Assembly: GCA_023014365.1 (NCBI GenBank)
Contig: JAEBUN010000002.1
Coordinates: 1,426,001-1,490,000, forward strand
Direction: 5' to 3'
DNA length: 64,000 nt
Source: Lepiota brunneoincarnata
Taxonomy: Eukaryota > Basidiomycota > Agaricomycetes > Agaricales > Agaricaceae
A program made the translations under genes and the position numbers. The notes beneath the pieces were generated by a model. It ran no database searches. It was not told where the DNA came from and saw only the letters and a list, made by a program, of their open reading frames with translations. Shown here piece after piece: positions 24,001 to 35,776 of the stretch (its first letter is position 1; the number at the start of each line of letters is the position of its first letter).

Positions 24001-27000
24001 CGTCATGGTACAACGTCCACGACTTCATCGAACTTGACTGGTCGTCCCCTGCTGAACCTGTTCTCCATTGCATTCCCCTTGCAACATGCCCCCGTTTCAC
24101 GTACTTCAAGCGCAATGCTGCTACAAGTGGTGACAAGGAAGGCAACAAATTTGGCATTGAACCGACCCATCTTTGCCTCCTTGGCCAGGAACCCTGTAGG
24201 TTCACCCTCAGTTAAGCGAACAACTCGAGTTCATGGTCTGCCTCTTAGCCGCACCACAAGTTCAGATTGCGCTGGCAGCCGCGCGAATAGAGGAATTAAA
24301 GCAAGACATACCTCAAAACCATTCCAGTGTTAGTCCTTTCCTTCTCTGCGGACATGATGCGTTTAGCTTTGCATTTCCTAATAGGAAGCTTCTCAACCCC
24401 AGGCCAAAATGATGGGTCTACTTCAAGATTACATCGACTTTTTGGCGAATGCAGAAACTGACATGAAATCTGATCGCCCTGGTACTCATAATTATCATAT
24501 ACCCTCTGAAGTCGTACTCCCAGAAGAGTGGGCAGAGTTCGATCACGTTTATCAATTACATTGCTTGAATCTCTCCATAGACAAAGCTACTCGCGACGTA
24601 GGTAACATATCAGAATCAAATAAGCGTGCTAATATCCTTGCAGATCATGATTCAGTACTACCACCACTCGGGGGAGCGAAAAGGGTTCGAGTACCATATG
24701 GCCGCGCGGTGCGTACGTTGCTTGCGGTCATCTTTCTTTTATCATTTACCAGCTGATAGTGCCGTCAAGTTCATCCGAGATCAAGCCAGGGCTACTAGAG
24801 TACTGGCTGATCCCGGTGGAAAAGAACAACGACATAATTCAATCAACACTGCACAACTCGCTGCTACTGCTATTCGCAAAATGTTGAGAGGTGACGGTGG
24901 AAAGACATCGATTGAGGTGGATCAACAAGAGAATCTAGGGTTACAAACTGATCCCTTGGATGGGTGGGCTGATGGCGTCACTGTGCAGAAAGCTCACTGT
25001 TGTTTCCTTCTAAAGCCACAAGTGGTTTTGAAGGGGGAAGGCTCTGCTGATGCGTGCGTTGTTGCTGCGGTCCAGGCGAAAATGCAGTCGTTTGCCATTA
25101 TGGATAAAACTAACATCGGTGACCCAATCAGTGGGAAGATTATGTCACGGTGCGTCTCCAAGTCTACCGTCCTCAGGTACCAGAACCTTATTCTCCGGTT
25201 GCAACAGGAGCTATACGGCCTTATCAGGCTTACAAACATTTTCTCCAGTCTGTGCTGTGCCGCAAGACCGACTACGGGTTCCGCTCGAAGTTCTGATAGA
25301 TCTACGTTGCGAGAGCGATGAATTTGAGCGTTTGGTGCCACAAACAGATGCGACGTTCCACTATGACAAGTTCAATCGCCTACGACTTCGAAACGAAGTC
25401 ACATCAGAACCTCCAGTGCCTTCTTCCCTAGACAAAACGACTTGTGCATCCCACAACCACCTACAGGATCAAACGGTACCTGATATTCGCTTACCCTGAG
25501 TTTTGCTTATTCTTGCTACAGGACCTCATTCGAGTTCATATACCACACTTTACTGTGTCGGCCAGCGACAAACACTTCCAAACCATCTCCAACATTGTCA
25601 CTAAGCTGCTACTCTTCTCCGATGCAACCTACAAAGCCCGACTTGATAAATTGGAGACACTGCTTTTCACATATGACTTCACAAATCTTTCCCAAGCCGC
25701 GGACGTTGTCGTTAATTTACAAGGACGACTTAGGGCTGCCCTTGAAACGGAGAAGATGGCTGAACAAGATCCCCGGCAACTACTTGGGGAAGAGGATGCC
25801 AAGATTGGGCGATTACGGCTAAGGGCCCATATGATTATGTTGTCAGAAGAGCTCAACTACCTTTTCGACGCAATTAAACTGGCTCAAGATCGCACCGATG
25901 GACGCATGGACCAGAAATCCGCGCTGCTACTGCATGCTTCGTCCTCAGAACTGTCTTGGAGAATGCTGGGTGAAGACAGAGATCTCTTGGCAAAACTCGT
26001 AGTGCAGCACAGCAATTTTTATTGGCTGAGCCGGCAGGATAGCGCAATGGTTAACGACTTGGTTATCGGCAACCTCCAAGCGTTTGATGGGTCGAGATCA
26101 GCAATTTGGACGGAGATCCTCTCAAAACATGATGAGCCTGCCAACCACCCGCTACATAAGGTGAACATTTTTACAACACCCTAAAGGACAATGTTCATAG
26201 GTTCCTTTCAGCGTAACTTGTTCCTGCTCGCACACTGGACTATGCTTCCCCCAGTTGGCGGAATCTCAATATACGAAACGTTTGAAGTATCCCTTCACCC
26301 GCTCAAGCTGCAGATTGATGCAAAAGTGGGACGGCGCATAATGGAATACCTTTGGCCTGATAGGCGTCACCGCCAACAAGTTATCGAAGACACCCCACAG
26401 TCTGACGAACTGTTACCACAACCAGAAATGCACATTCGGCGGACCTCTCTGGACTCCCCTCGTGCCTTGCACAACCTTCCTGAAGACACCGTCGCCCACA
26501 ATAGCGGACTAGTCCCCCCGTTGCGAAAGCTCACAGCTTCACGATCATTCACCGACCTTCGCAGTACTCGTGACGCCGAACCTCATAATTCACATCTATT
26601 TTCATTCCCCGGAGGATCCAGGTCACCAGATATGCCGGGAAATGTTACTCCAAGACAAAGGGCAGACTCAGGCCTTGTGTCGGAAGAACGAACGGGTGAT
26701 GCTGCAGTCATGAAGACGCGATTTTCTCAGAAGACCTTCATCTTCGTGAAGATCTCAAGGTTTGGAATCGCTCTTTATTTCGTTTTGCTAAACCTTGACT
26801 TACTCTCTCGCCACTAGCATGAACTTGATACTGAGTATTGTCAAGGAGGGTTCATTTGAGTGTCACGACGTTCGCATCAAAACACGAGACCTCGTCTATC
26901 GCAATCAGACATCGAGCGTATGCACCCAATTTCTTAAGTGCCTATGTTCGTAATGGCCTGATTTCTTTCCAGTTTGAAGAGCTCGTGAATCAATTCATAC

Positions 27001-27377
27001 CGTCCAATATGAACTGGAAAGGATGGGTGAAAATGGTCTTCCATCAGCCTTTGATCCCAGTGTTCCCGGTTGCGAGAGAGATTTTGTCCAAAACGAAGTG
27101 GGTCGGTTCATCCAAGGTCATCCAAAATGCAGAAACTTCCCAGGGCTCTCACCCGGGTAGAGAAGTAGGAAAGAAACATGTCCTTGCGCTCCACCTTGGC
27201 AGCACCAACAAATCCTTTCACTCCAAGTGGTCACGCAAGTCCAATCGGCAACGACCTGGCGCTCCAATACATTCCTCTCAACCACTGACCACAGAACCAG
27301 AGCCGGACGAAGTAGGGGTTGTTGAAGGCCACCAAAAACGCGGATTTAATATTCTTCATCGACACGAACATCCGTAG
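18068..27377 (+). CDS. FMP27: BLTP2/Fmp27 (hobbit/SABRE) bridge-like lipid transfer protein
   Basis: A single gene over 9.3 kb, with one exon of about 3.1 kb and many introns near both ends; I estimate about 2,600 residues. The N-terminus has a membrane anchor (FLVWFVRAITISLLLRTYIAPW) followed by ISLRSIKGLYFRRG, typical of the family. Inside are the Fmp27 blocks: WDITLPVADHSVSVAA, DKWKHDLDPKWDEL, LLHRLYGPHATSGKSPFPKS, IGFWDKLRLVAHWRIRFLFQGEV, GAGFVLVWKG, FFLPHYAIKLE-like text, SRKPFYAAEVVLKGLDL, LLQDYIDFLANAE, RSYTALSGLQTFSP and LLAHWTMLPPVGGISIYETFEVSLHPLKLQID. The C-terminus is basic. Proteins of this group form long hydrophobic grooves moving lipids at ER-plasma membrane contacts. Introns cleanly join all blocks in frame, so the open frames between 22.7 and 27.4 kb are one gene. 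The FFLPHYAIKLE text in the sequence reads FNFLPHYAIKLEIK. Confidence 0.9.
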
Positions 27378-27663
27378 CCTAGCCTGCATCTCCCACTTCG
27401 TTCCTTTGGTCCAGCACATAAATGGACCGCCTTTTTCCACCGAGGATATTCCCCTCTATTTTATTGTGTATCTTATACCCCGCGCGTCCCTCGCATTCTG
27501 TAGCTTGAGCCTCATTTGTAATTAGATCACCAGTCCCACGGTTACAGTATGTACATAAACCAATTCAGCTCCACTGCATCATTGCACCATGTCATAAACT
27601 ACTCAGCACAGGGCAAACTATTCGCAACATTCGCTTTCGGACGTCCAACGAAACGATACCATT

Positions 27664-29854
27664 ATGCCTTCAATACGAGTTCGGAATTCATACTACAGTC
27701 TGGACGAGAACCCTAGTCCTCTCTTTTCTCCTCGTTCCTTGGCAACCCTCTTCAGCCCCACAACACCCACAGGAATCCCCGCCCCGCCTCCAAGGTCGCG
27801 GCCTTCCTTGCCAGCATTGAGAAATAGAGGAGATTCCCTTACTTCTGCTGTCGTGCACGCACCGCCCCGCGCAAACACTCTCGCTTGCCGAGTCCAATCA
27901 CATGTGCTACGAAACTCCACTCGAAACCTCAGAGCACTCACCCATCATGGACGAGACCATGGTATAGCTGCCGACTCCCCCCAACTTCCTCACCTTGAAG
28001 GATCTCAAACGGACGCAATTTTATCAGAGCACCTCGGACGCTCCAGCAGTGCTACTGGTGCCGGCTACGATGGACACCACCATGATGACGTTGTCGAACA
28101 TTTGGATGCAATCGGTGCGTTTCCGAACCACTTGAGCTTTCGCTCTCCTGCTAACTCATGGGGCAAAGATCCCCAGGTTGGCACTGTCTCGACTCTGACC
28201 AATGCGGTCAACTCTATTGTGATGTAATGCTCAGCGCTTCAATGCCTGGATATATTGAATCTCAAACCCTGCCAGACCCCCAACACCCTTCTATTCACGC
28301 AGACCTGTGATCTCCCTACCACTCACACAACAGGAAGGAGGAATACTTAGTTCTGCGTTCGAAGATGCGTTGGACCGGCATGTAGATGATCTTATTAGAC
28401 GACCGTCCACATTCCGACGGACAATGTTGGGTATATGGGCGTTCCTGAAGACTCGTGAGTGTGTTTACATTTCTCTCGGACATTTATCACGACCCTTTTT
28501 CGCCTTTCAGCAATGGGAGTAAGTCTTGGCTCTTTTTATCCATTACTTCCGACTGAAAGTAATTTGGGAAGATTATCGCCGGCGTGTATGGCTTTCTCGT
28601 TGGTGCGTCCTGGGACGGTTCAATACAATGGTCCCCATTGAACTTATACGGCCATCAGTCTTCTGGGGTGCTGCAATTGTAATATTTCTCGCCAAAATCA
28701 TCAACTTCCATAACGACAATACCCAAGGATTTTGGGTCGAGGTTGCATCTCAGGTAGAGAATGGTGCGTTGCGACTCCCACACTATCCGGGACTCTCATC
28801 TCAGCCAATAAGCAAGGTCTCTTCACCGCCACCGGGATCGGCCTCATACCATCTCGCGTTATTGATACATACAGTGCGCGTCTTTAGTTCTCCTTTCGAC
28901 TCAAAGTGTCCAAACACCAGAAATCCAGGGATATACAAGATATGGCATTACAAGCGGAAAACCATTCTCCTACGAAGCAAAGCTGGCCTTCCCCAATTGT
29001 TTGACGTAGATGATCTCCCAGACCCCGTGTACGATGTCGACTATGTCCGCGTTCTCACCGACGAGGAACAGCAAGATTTGCACAGACGTGAGCACACTGT
29101 GTCCCGGAATAGATGGATGAACCCTCTGAATTGGCTTCCCCAGAGCAAGTGAAGTTCCACTACCACCAGACGTGGTATCGAGCTCACGGAAGCGAAACCC
29201 ACCGAGTAAATTACCTCCTCGTTACCCGCCTGGTCAGCGCATTGACGAGAGTATCTACTGACAGGCATTTCCGATCAAGTATGGTCCACCCGCCCAGTAC
29301 CGTGAGATGATGAGGCTGACATTGCTGACAGCACTGCACTTTTGATATGTGTCTTAAACGACGGAAACTCAATATTTCAAGTTCGTTAACACTATATATC
29401 CCCAAAAATTAGTTTTCATGAATCAGACAGATTTTGCTGTGTGGTACTATGTGGGGTCTGAACCGGTACGAGCTACAATGTGTCACTGTTCCTCGACGAC
29501 CATGCTCTAAGCTCCTACAGGTTTCAGCGTCCCGCTTGGTCAACCGCAACACTTATACCCGCTAGCTTTTTGTGCGGCATAGCTGCCGCGATATTCATCT
29601 GGCGTGGGGGCGAAAAAACGAAGCGTGTCGAAGAAGTCAGAGAGGAATTACGTGCTGCCCTCGCACAAACAGAAAACCCCTCGACTCCGGACCGCATAAG
29701 GAACCCCTCTATGGAGTCACAGGTCCGACTGGTACAAAGCCTTCATCGCAAAACCACAGGAGATGGGCCTGTGACCAAAGAATCAATGGCCGAGAAACAG
29801 ACATCGCCCGATAATGAACCCACGCCAGACTCTCATACCAAATGCCTTCATTAA
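27664..29854 (+). CDS. DUF2985-family integral membrane protein
   Basis: The N-terminal 190 residues are Pro/Ser/His-rich and probably disordered (SPLFSPRSLATLFSP onward). The middle has AFEDALDRHVDDLIRRP, a membrane segment MLGIWAFLKTPMGALF, a charged block WEDYRRRVWLSRW, and further hydrophobic segments (IELIRPSVFWGAAIVIFLAK). After an intron comes YKIWHYKRKTILLRSKAGLPQLFDVDDLPDP, then QVKFHYHQTWYRAHGSETHR, LLICVLNDGNSIFQ, GTMWGLNRFQRPAW and a last segment LIPASFLCGIAAAIFIWRGG. This order and the 'AGLPQLFDVDDLPDP' and 'MWGLNR' phrases match the fungal DUF2985 family, whose function is unknown. The gene ends only 15 bases from the converging stop codon of URA3. Several introns near 28.2-28.9 and 29.1-29.5 kb are inferred from frame and splice sites. 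Confidence 0.75.
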
Positions 29855-29869
29855 TAAAGCTATGAACAA

Positions 29870-30804
29870 TTAGGGCTGCATACGCTTTAGATACGCATTC
29901 CATCCTGCTTCTCGGTACGTTTCCGCACGGGCTCTTATAGCATCTACATCCTTTAAATCGGCTCCGTATATGCCTCTCCCAACGATGATGACATCACAAC
30001 CACTCTGCCGGACAACTTCATCTGGAGTCCTATATTGTTGCCCCATTCCATCTCCTTTAGTCTCCAATCCTACACCTGGAGTCAGGATCAGGAAATCGAC
30101 ATCTGTTGTTGGATCTCCAGGGGCCAGCCCTACTCCATCCATTCTGCGTTGTGCGATGAACCCAATGACAAAGTCGGTGTTGGCTCTAGCCATCCGTACG
30201 GCTTCTTCTGTGTAGCTTCCCGTAGCAAGAGTACCGTCTGTACTCATTTCTGCTAATAGAAGGAGGCCACGGCCCAACGGGAGGCCAACTGAAGCAAGTC
30301 CGGCTACGATAGATGGGCCTGGTACAGGATGAGCGTTTGTGATGTGAGCCCAGTTTGCGATTTTGTGCACACCGCCCGAATATTGCAGCGTGACGGTATT
30401 TCCTGGGAATGTTGTAAATAAGATAAAGAACAGGATACGCTCTGTAATGCACTCAACCGATGTCGGCAAATTTTCTGTCCTCAAAAATAACAAAATCATG
30501 CCTTTGACTTAGTGCCTCCATACTCTTGATTAGGGACTGGTCAAAATCCCTGAGAATGTCGATATGAGTCTTGTCTAAATCAGCTCAAGTATGTGGGCCG
30601 GCAAAGGGAATTAATTGCCTTGATTAGACAGACGAGAGGCCCAACGGCGTCGATGATGGCCAGGAAGTCGGCGGTACTGGTGACATCGACACTAACAGCG
30701 AGGTTGGATTTCTTCCGTTCAATTGTTTCTAGAAGCAACCTGGCTGCTGGGTTTCTGTGTTTGACTGCACGTTCCGCATAGGTGAGTGTGTGAGCCGATG
30801 GCAT
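29870..30804 (-). CDS. URA3: Orotidine-5'-phosphate decarboxylase
   Basis: Start [21 protein letters not shown] is followed by [40 protein letters not shown], then across an intron [16 protein letters not shown], which carries the catalytic Asp-Lys-Asp array (Lys in EDRKFADIG), [55 protein letters not shown] and [12 protein letters not shown]. All active-site and phosphate-binding residues of the beta-alpha barrel are present. It converts OMP to UMP, the last step of de novo pyrimidine synthesis. Two introns lie at about 30590-30550 and 30480-30405. It diverges from the Pus7 gene with 94 bases between start codons and converges on the DUF2985 gene with 15 bases between stops. Confidence 0.95.
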
Positions 30805-30898
30805 GGTGGGGGACAACTGATTAGATTGTCTTGGCCTTACGCGCTTACCGTTATAACCGACCATTGCCTCCAAAGTCAGTTGTGTCGCTAGAGAGCTC

Positions 30899-33759
30899 AT
30901 GTCTTCCGTCGTCCTCCGCGAACACGAGCAAGGCGAGGAAGATCTCGAAAGATACAGCAAACGCCCGAGACTGGCCACCGAGACCGAACCAACGGCCACG
31001 AGCGTCTTGGAGAATCAAGAACACGATCATATTTTACCCCCTAGCCACGCACTCCTGGGTATCCCGCTACCTCGGACAACACAAGCTGGCGCCATCAACT
31101 TTCTGGAGACTAACGTCGGTATATCCGAGTATGTTGGGCATGGCTCTGCGAAGATTGAAGGTGTAATAAAGCAGAGGTATGTTTTCAAACTGTTTTTTTT
31201 GGTTTTTGTTTTTAGCTCCGGGTCTGAGTCGCTCTAGGTTTACTGATTTTCTCGTCTACGAAGTCGACTTGGATGGCAACGTAATACACCTCAAATCCAT
31301 TGATAGGCCCCAGTCACCGCAGAAAGGAGAAGAAGACATTACAGTAGAAGGGACCGCTGCCACGACCACGGATACCCCTTCTACGGGGGCAGTTGCGGGC
31401 ATGGGTCCGTTGGTTCTTCCATTAGGTGTTGAATTTTAATCCAACTAGTCCTTCCGAAGATGCGCCGCCGACCTCGACCTCCGTCGCCGCCAGTGAACCG
31501 GGGGAGAGGACGGCTTCCCAAACTGACCCATGGCCAGAATACTTTAGTGCCACACTCTCGCCATTCCTTTCCAGTGACGTTATCATGCAGTTGAAACAAA
31601 TGTGGCTTGAAGGACCCGAACCTCCCCGGGTTAGTGATAATGGTTGGGGTGGACGCACTGCCAAGACTGCGGAGGGAGGAGGGGAGACCGGAAACCAGGA
31701 AGAAATACAGGACGACAATCCCAGAGGGGGACGCAGTGGAAGAGGGAGGCGGGGCGGAAAAGCGAACGGGAGACGAGGTAGAGGCGGAGGTCGAGAGGAC
31801 AACAGAAAAATCATTACTGAGGCAAGTAAATTATATTGTGCTAGTCTTATCAGCAAGATGAACTCGGTTTCCCCTAGCCAATCGACTCTAAAGAGCTACG
31901 CACATCGTTCCATAAAACTATCCGTCAACTTTTCAACGGACGTCTCGATTCTGAAACAGACATGTCGACGGCCTCATCCTCTGAGGACGGCTCCTGTATT
32001 GTCGTCCGGTGGGGACGTCGCGGTGGCCGTGGCGGAGCAGCTAGAGGTGGTGGAGAACGAGCCCCCCGCGGGACCTACCCGCCATATATCCATTTCACCC
32101 TGCAAAAAACTAATCGGGATACACAAGATGCTCTAGGACATTTGTCTCGCCTTTTGCGTGTGAGCGTGAAGGATTTATCTGTTGCGGGAACCAAGGACAA
32201 GCGTGGCGTAACAGTGCAACGAGTTTCATTCAAACGTGGAGGGAAGACCATCGAGGATGTCTGGAAACAAGTCAATGGCCTAGGTCGGCGAACATACGAA
32301 GCAATTATGAAAGAACGTGGAGAGCGTGGGGTTCGAATTGCAGATCTGAACTATCGCAAAGCAAGTCTGGAATTAGGGATGCTCAAGGGAAATGCGTTCG
32401 TTATCACGCTCAGGCAGGTTTTTCAGCTCCATCTCATATCGGCCAGTCTCGATTATGGAAAAATGCAGAAATGTCAAGGTGGAATCCATGGAAGTCCTTG
32501 AGGAAGCTTTAAACACAATCAAGCACAAAGGCTTCATCAATTATTATGGTATACTCCAATTTTCTGCGTCAGAACGACGGTGCTCATCCAGTCTCAAGGC
32601 ATGCAACGTTTTGGGACGGCTTCCGTCCCCACGCATTCCATCGGCTTAGCACTCTTAAAGTCAGACTGGCAGGGGGCCGTAGACATGATACTATCAAAAC
32701 GGCCTGGCGAGCATCCGGATGTCATGGCTGCACGAGAAGCCTGGTTAGACCACGGGGATCTCGAACGAGCCATTGAGCTGATGCCTCGGCGTGTAGTAGC
32801 GGAGCGTTGTATCCTTGAAAGCTACAAGAAGCAAAAAGGGGAAACGCGAAATGCGATGGGAGCGTTGTCGACGGTGAGTTAAACCTGCGCGTAGATTGGC
32901 GAAAACTTTCGCTCATGCAAACATCTTAGATACCAAGGAATCTCCGCCTGATGTATATACATGCGTATCAATCTTATGTTTGGAACGCGATTGTTTCCGA
33001 ACGCATTCGAAACCACGGAGCAGAGAAGCCCGCCCCCGGAGACCTTGTGTTCGAATCAGATTCAGAAAGCAGAGCTGAGAGGGATAGTATTGATGTTGAA
33101 GAGCAGGAAGGAGATGGAGAAGGTTGGTTGAATCAAACCCCTTTAGCTCAATACTACTGACTTGTGCTTCTCTTGAAGCGGAAGGTTCTCAAAGGAAATC
33201 ACGAAAACCTTTCGTTCCACCTCGCGTGAAGATGTTGACGGAGGAAGATGTTCACCAATATACGATCTTTGATGTCATCTTGCCACTACCTGGCACGGAT
33301 GTTTCTTACCCGGGAGGCAAACTGGGTGAACGCTATCGTGAATTCCTTCAAATGGATGGTTTGGACCCTGACAATTTTTTCAGGAAACAAAAGTATGTGC
33401 TTGTTCGCTTGTTCATCCGCCGACGTCTCACCTCAATCAGGGATTATACTTTAAACGGATCTTATCGCAAGATGCTGCATCTTCCGAAAGAGTTGAGATG
33501 GACTGTGATGCACTATACGGATCCGGATGTCTCCCTTGTGCAGTCCGACGAAGACCAGTTACTGGGCTTTGATCCGCCTGTTGTTGACCAAGACGGAAAG
33601 TTTGTGGCGCTTCAGATTGACCTTACACTTGGGACAGCTTCATATGCCACAATGGCACTGCGAGAGATCACCAAAACCGACACAAGCTCGCACTATCAGA
33701 TGAATCTCACGTTCACTTCTCAAGACCAGCAGCATCGGGGGACTGACGGGGAAAGCTAG
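30899..33759 (+). CDS. PUS7: tRNA/mRNA pseudouridine synthase Pus7 (TruD family)
   Basis: Conserved TruD parts appear in order: [45 protein letters not shown] region, [17 protein letters not shown], the catalytic motif [15 protein letters not shown] (Asp nucleophile), [56 protein letters not shown] and [23 protein letters not shown]. Pus7 modifies U35 of tRNA-Tyr, U2 snRNA and many mRNAs in the nucleus. The protein carries two RGG-rich inserts before the catalytic motif (about 31722-31795 and 32005-32075). Near 31430 the frame changes; an intron ending at 31425 (attag) with a phase-0 donor at about 31342 restores it, so no frameshift is needed. Ends 97 bases before the transporter start. Confidence 0.9.
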
Positions 33760-33856
33760 TAGACAATGTATATCCGAGTAACCATCGCCTACGTGGCAGT
33801 GTTGTATTTTGGCACACGAACTTTATAAACTCGTCTCCCCGTGCTTTCCTGTAACG

Positions 33857-35606
33857 ATGAAGGTTGAGACCGTCGTTTTCCTATCGCTCGTTCTCGATCT
33901 CTTTGCGTTTACGATCCCCCTGCCGTTATTTCCGCGCCTAATACAGTGGTATACTGTGGTGAGCAACATCCTGGCCCATCGTACATTTCCAAGGCGAACT
34001 GAGTTCTTCCCATGTTAGCGGGAGAGTTCAGATCCAAACGGCTTCCTCTCTCTTACCCTACGTGCAGTGTCGTACATTAGGGGTTTATTCTATATCCCAA
34101 GCTCACAATCGCAGAGATGGGATGTGGTGCTGCTGGGAGGCCTCATGGGTTCGGTGTTTTCGTATGTCTGACTGGCTTCCTATCCTCTCTGCCTGGGATG
34201 CTGATACCCAATCGTCCAGCACCCTGCAATTTGTCGTTTCCCCAAGAATCGGTGCCCTTTCAGATAGATACGGGCGTAGAAGCATATTGCTACTGACCAT
34301 GATTGGGAATATCCTCTCTGCGGTCGTGTAAGTCGATTCCTCTCGAGAATATCTCTTCATCCCGACTCATGACCGTGCTCTCAGGTGGATACAATCCACG
34401 ACCTTTGCCTCTTACGCATTATCTCGTGTGATTGGTGGGCTCAGTGAAGGAAATGTTCAACTTGCAATGTAAGTGTCCCTGGAAGGCGCCCAGAATGGAA
34501 ACCCCAGCATATTCATGCCGCCTTCAGTGCAATACTTTCGGATGTTACCTCTCAAGCTACCCGTTCAAGAGCTCTTGCACATGTTGGGATTGCATTCGCC
34601 ATCTGCTTCTGCATTGGTCCTCCTATTGGTGCATACTTCGCCACCCGACCATTGCCACCAGCTATGCAACAATGGGGCATCGATCTCAACATTTATGCTG
34701 CCCCCGCGACACTTACCCTCGTTCTCCTGGTGGCCGAGACGCTCTTCCTCATTTTTGCCCTTCCCGAGACAAGAAACGCCGGCGGGAAATCACAAATGGG
34801 CTCTTCAGTTTCGGGAACTGAGAAGGGCTCTAGTGCCAGCTCACCAAAGCGTGACGTCGCGACGCGTATCAAGCTGCTCAAATCCCTGCAAAGATTCCAC
34901 TTCCTTTTCCTGGCCATCTTCTCGGGCGTCGAATTCACGCTTACCTTCCTCACCTTTGACTGTAAGGAGCCTCTCTCCCCTGAGTTTGTCTCATTCATCT
35001 AATGTTTGCCACAGTACTCGATTGGAATAACACACAAAACGGCAAGCTTATCGGATCAATTGGTATCATCAGTGCCCTCCTGCAAGGTGGCTATGTCCGT
35101 CGCTCGGTGTCAAAAGTCGGCGAAGGGGTTATGGCGAAACGCGGTGTTTCAAGCTGCGCCGTAGGACTTGTACTTTTGGCCTTATTGCCTTCTTATGTCG
35201 GCAAGAACACCGGGGTCGCGATAAAGTTGTTGCAGGGGGCTGCGGTGTGCATGGCATTCACCAGTGCTACGGTCGTCAACTCGCTGACAGCATTCGCCTC
35301 TCTGCAATGTGATGAACCGCGCGTAGATGAGGTTACAGGGAAACCTGTCCAAGAGCATCCTGAACTAGTCAAGGGAAAGGCTTTGGGTCACTTCCGGTCG
35401 GCTGGGCAACTGGGTCGTGCTATTGGGCCTCTCCTGGGTATGTCATGTCCTACCCATCATACCGACCGTGCAAACTCAACATTTCATTTCTAGCTTGCGC
35501 GTCCTACTGGACCATTGGACCGGCCTACACATACAGCATTTCGGCACTGGCTATGTTCGCCCTGTCCGCCGGCATGCGCGCTATTGCTTCGACCAAGTCA
35601 ATGTAA
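33857..35606 (+). CDS. Major facilitator superfamily transporter (TETRAN/MFSD10-like)
   Basis: Twelve-segment MFS protein in about five exons. The first segment is VFLSLVLDLFAFTIPLPLFPRL; the A-motif after TM2 is VVSPRIGALSDRYGRRSILLL, which is the conserved G-x-x-x-D-R-x-G-R-R loop; TM4-5 read ALSRVIGGLSEGNVQLAIAILSDVTSQATRS; then FAICFCIGPPIGAYFA. A polar central loop (KSQMGSSVSGTEKGSS) separates the halves. The second half includes FLAIFSGVEFTLTFLTFD, GKLIGSIGIISALLQGGYVRR and FRSAGQLGRAIGPLL. The strong NVQLAI and SEGN signals resemble the TETRAN/MFSD10 group, organic anion or drug exporters. Substrate cannot be read from the sequence. Confidence 0.85.
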
Positions 35607-35776
35607 GCGATAATAATATCGGCCTTGCTGGGATATAGTACATAGATAGATATCTTAAACTCGCTCACTGTATGTAGCCTTTAATGAACACGTTCTATTG
35701 AAAAGCCCAGGTCAGGCGGTCTGCCGTCCAAATATCCTAAGGGTATCATAATATGCCAAATCAAATAAAATAAGTC

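Noticed and set aside
22728..27377. Several separate genes downstream of the long 1035-codon frame
   Set aside because: All conserved Fmp27/BLTP2 blocks continue in order across short introns, so it is one gene.
31430..31445. Apparent frameshift in PUS7
   Set aside because: An intron with acceptor attag ending at 31425 and a phase-0 donor near 31342 restores the frame.
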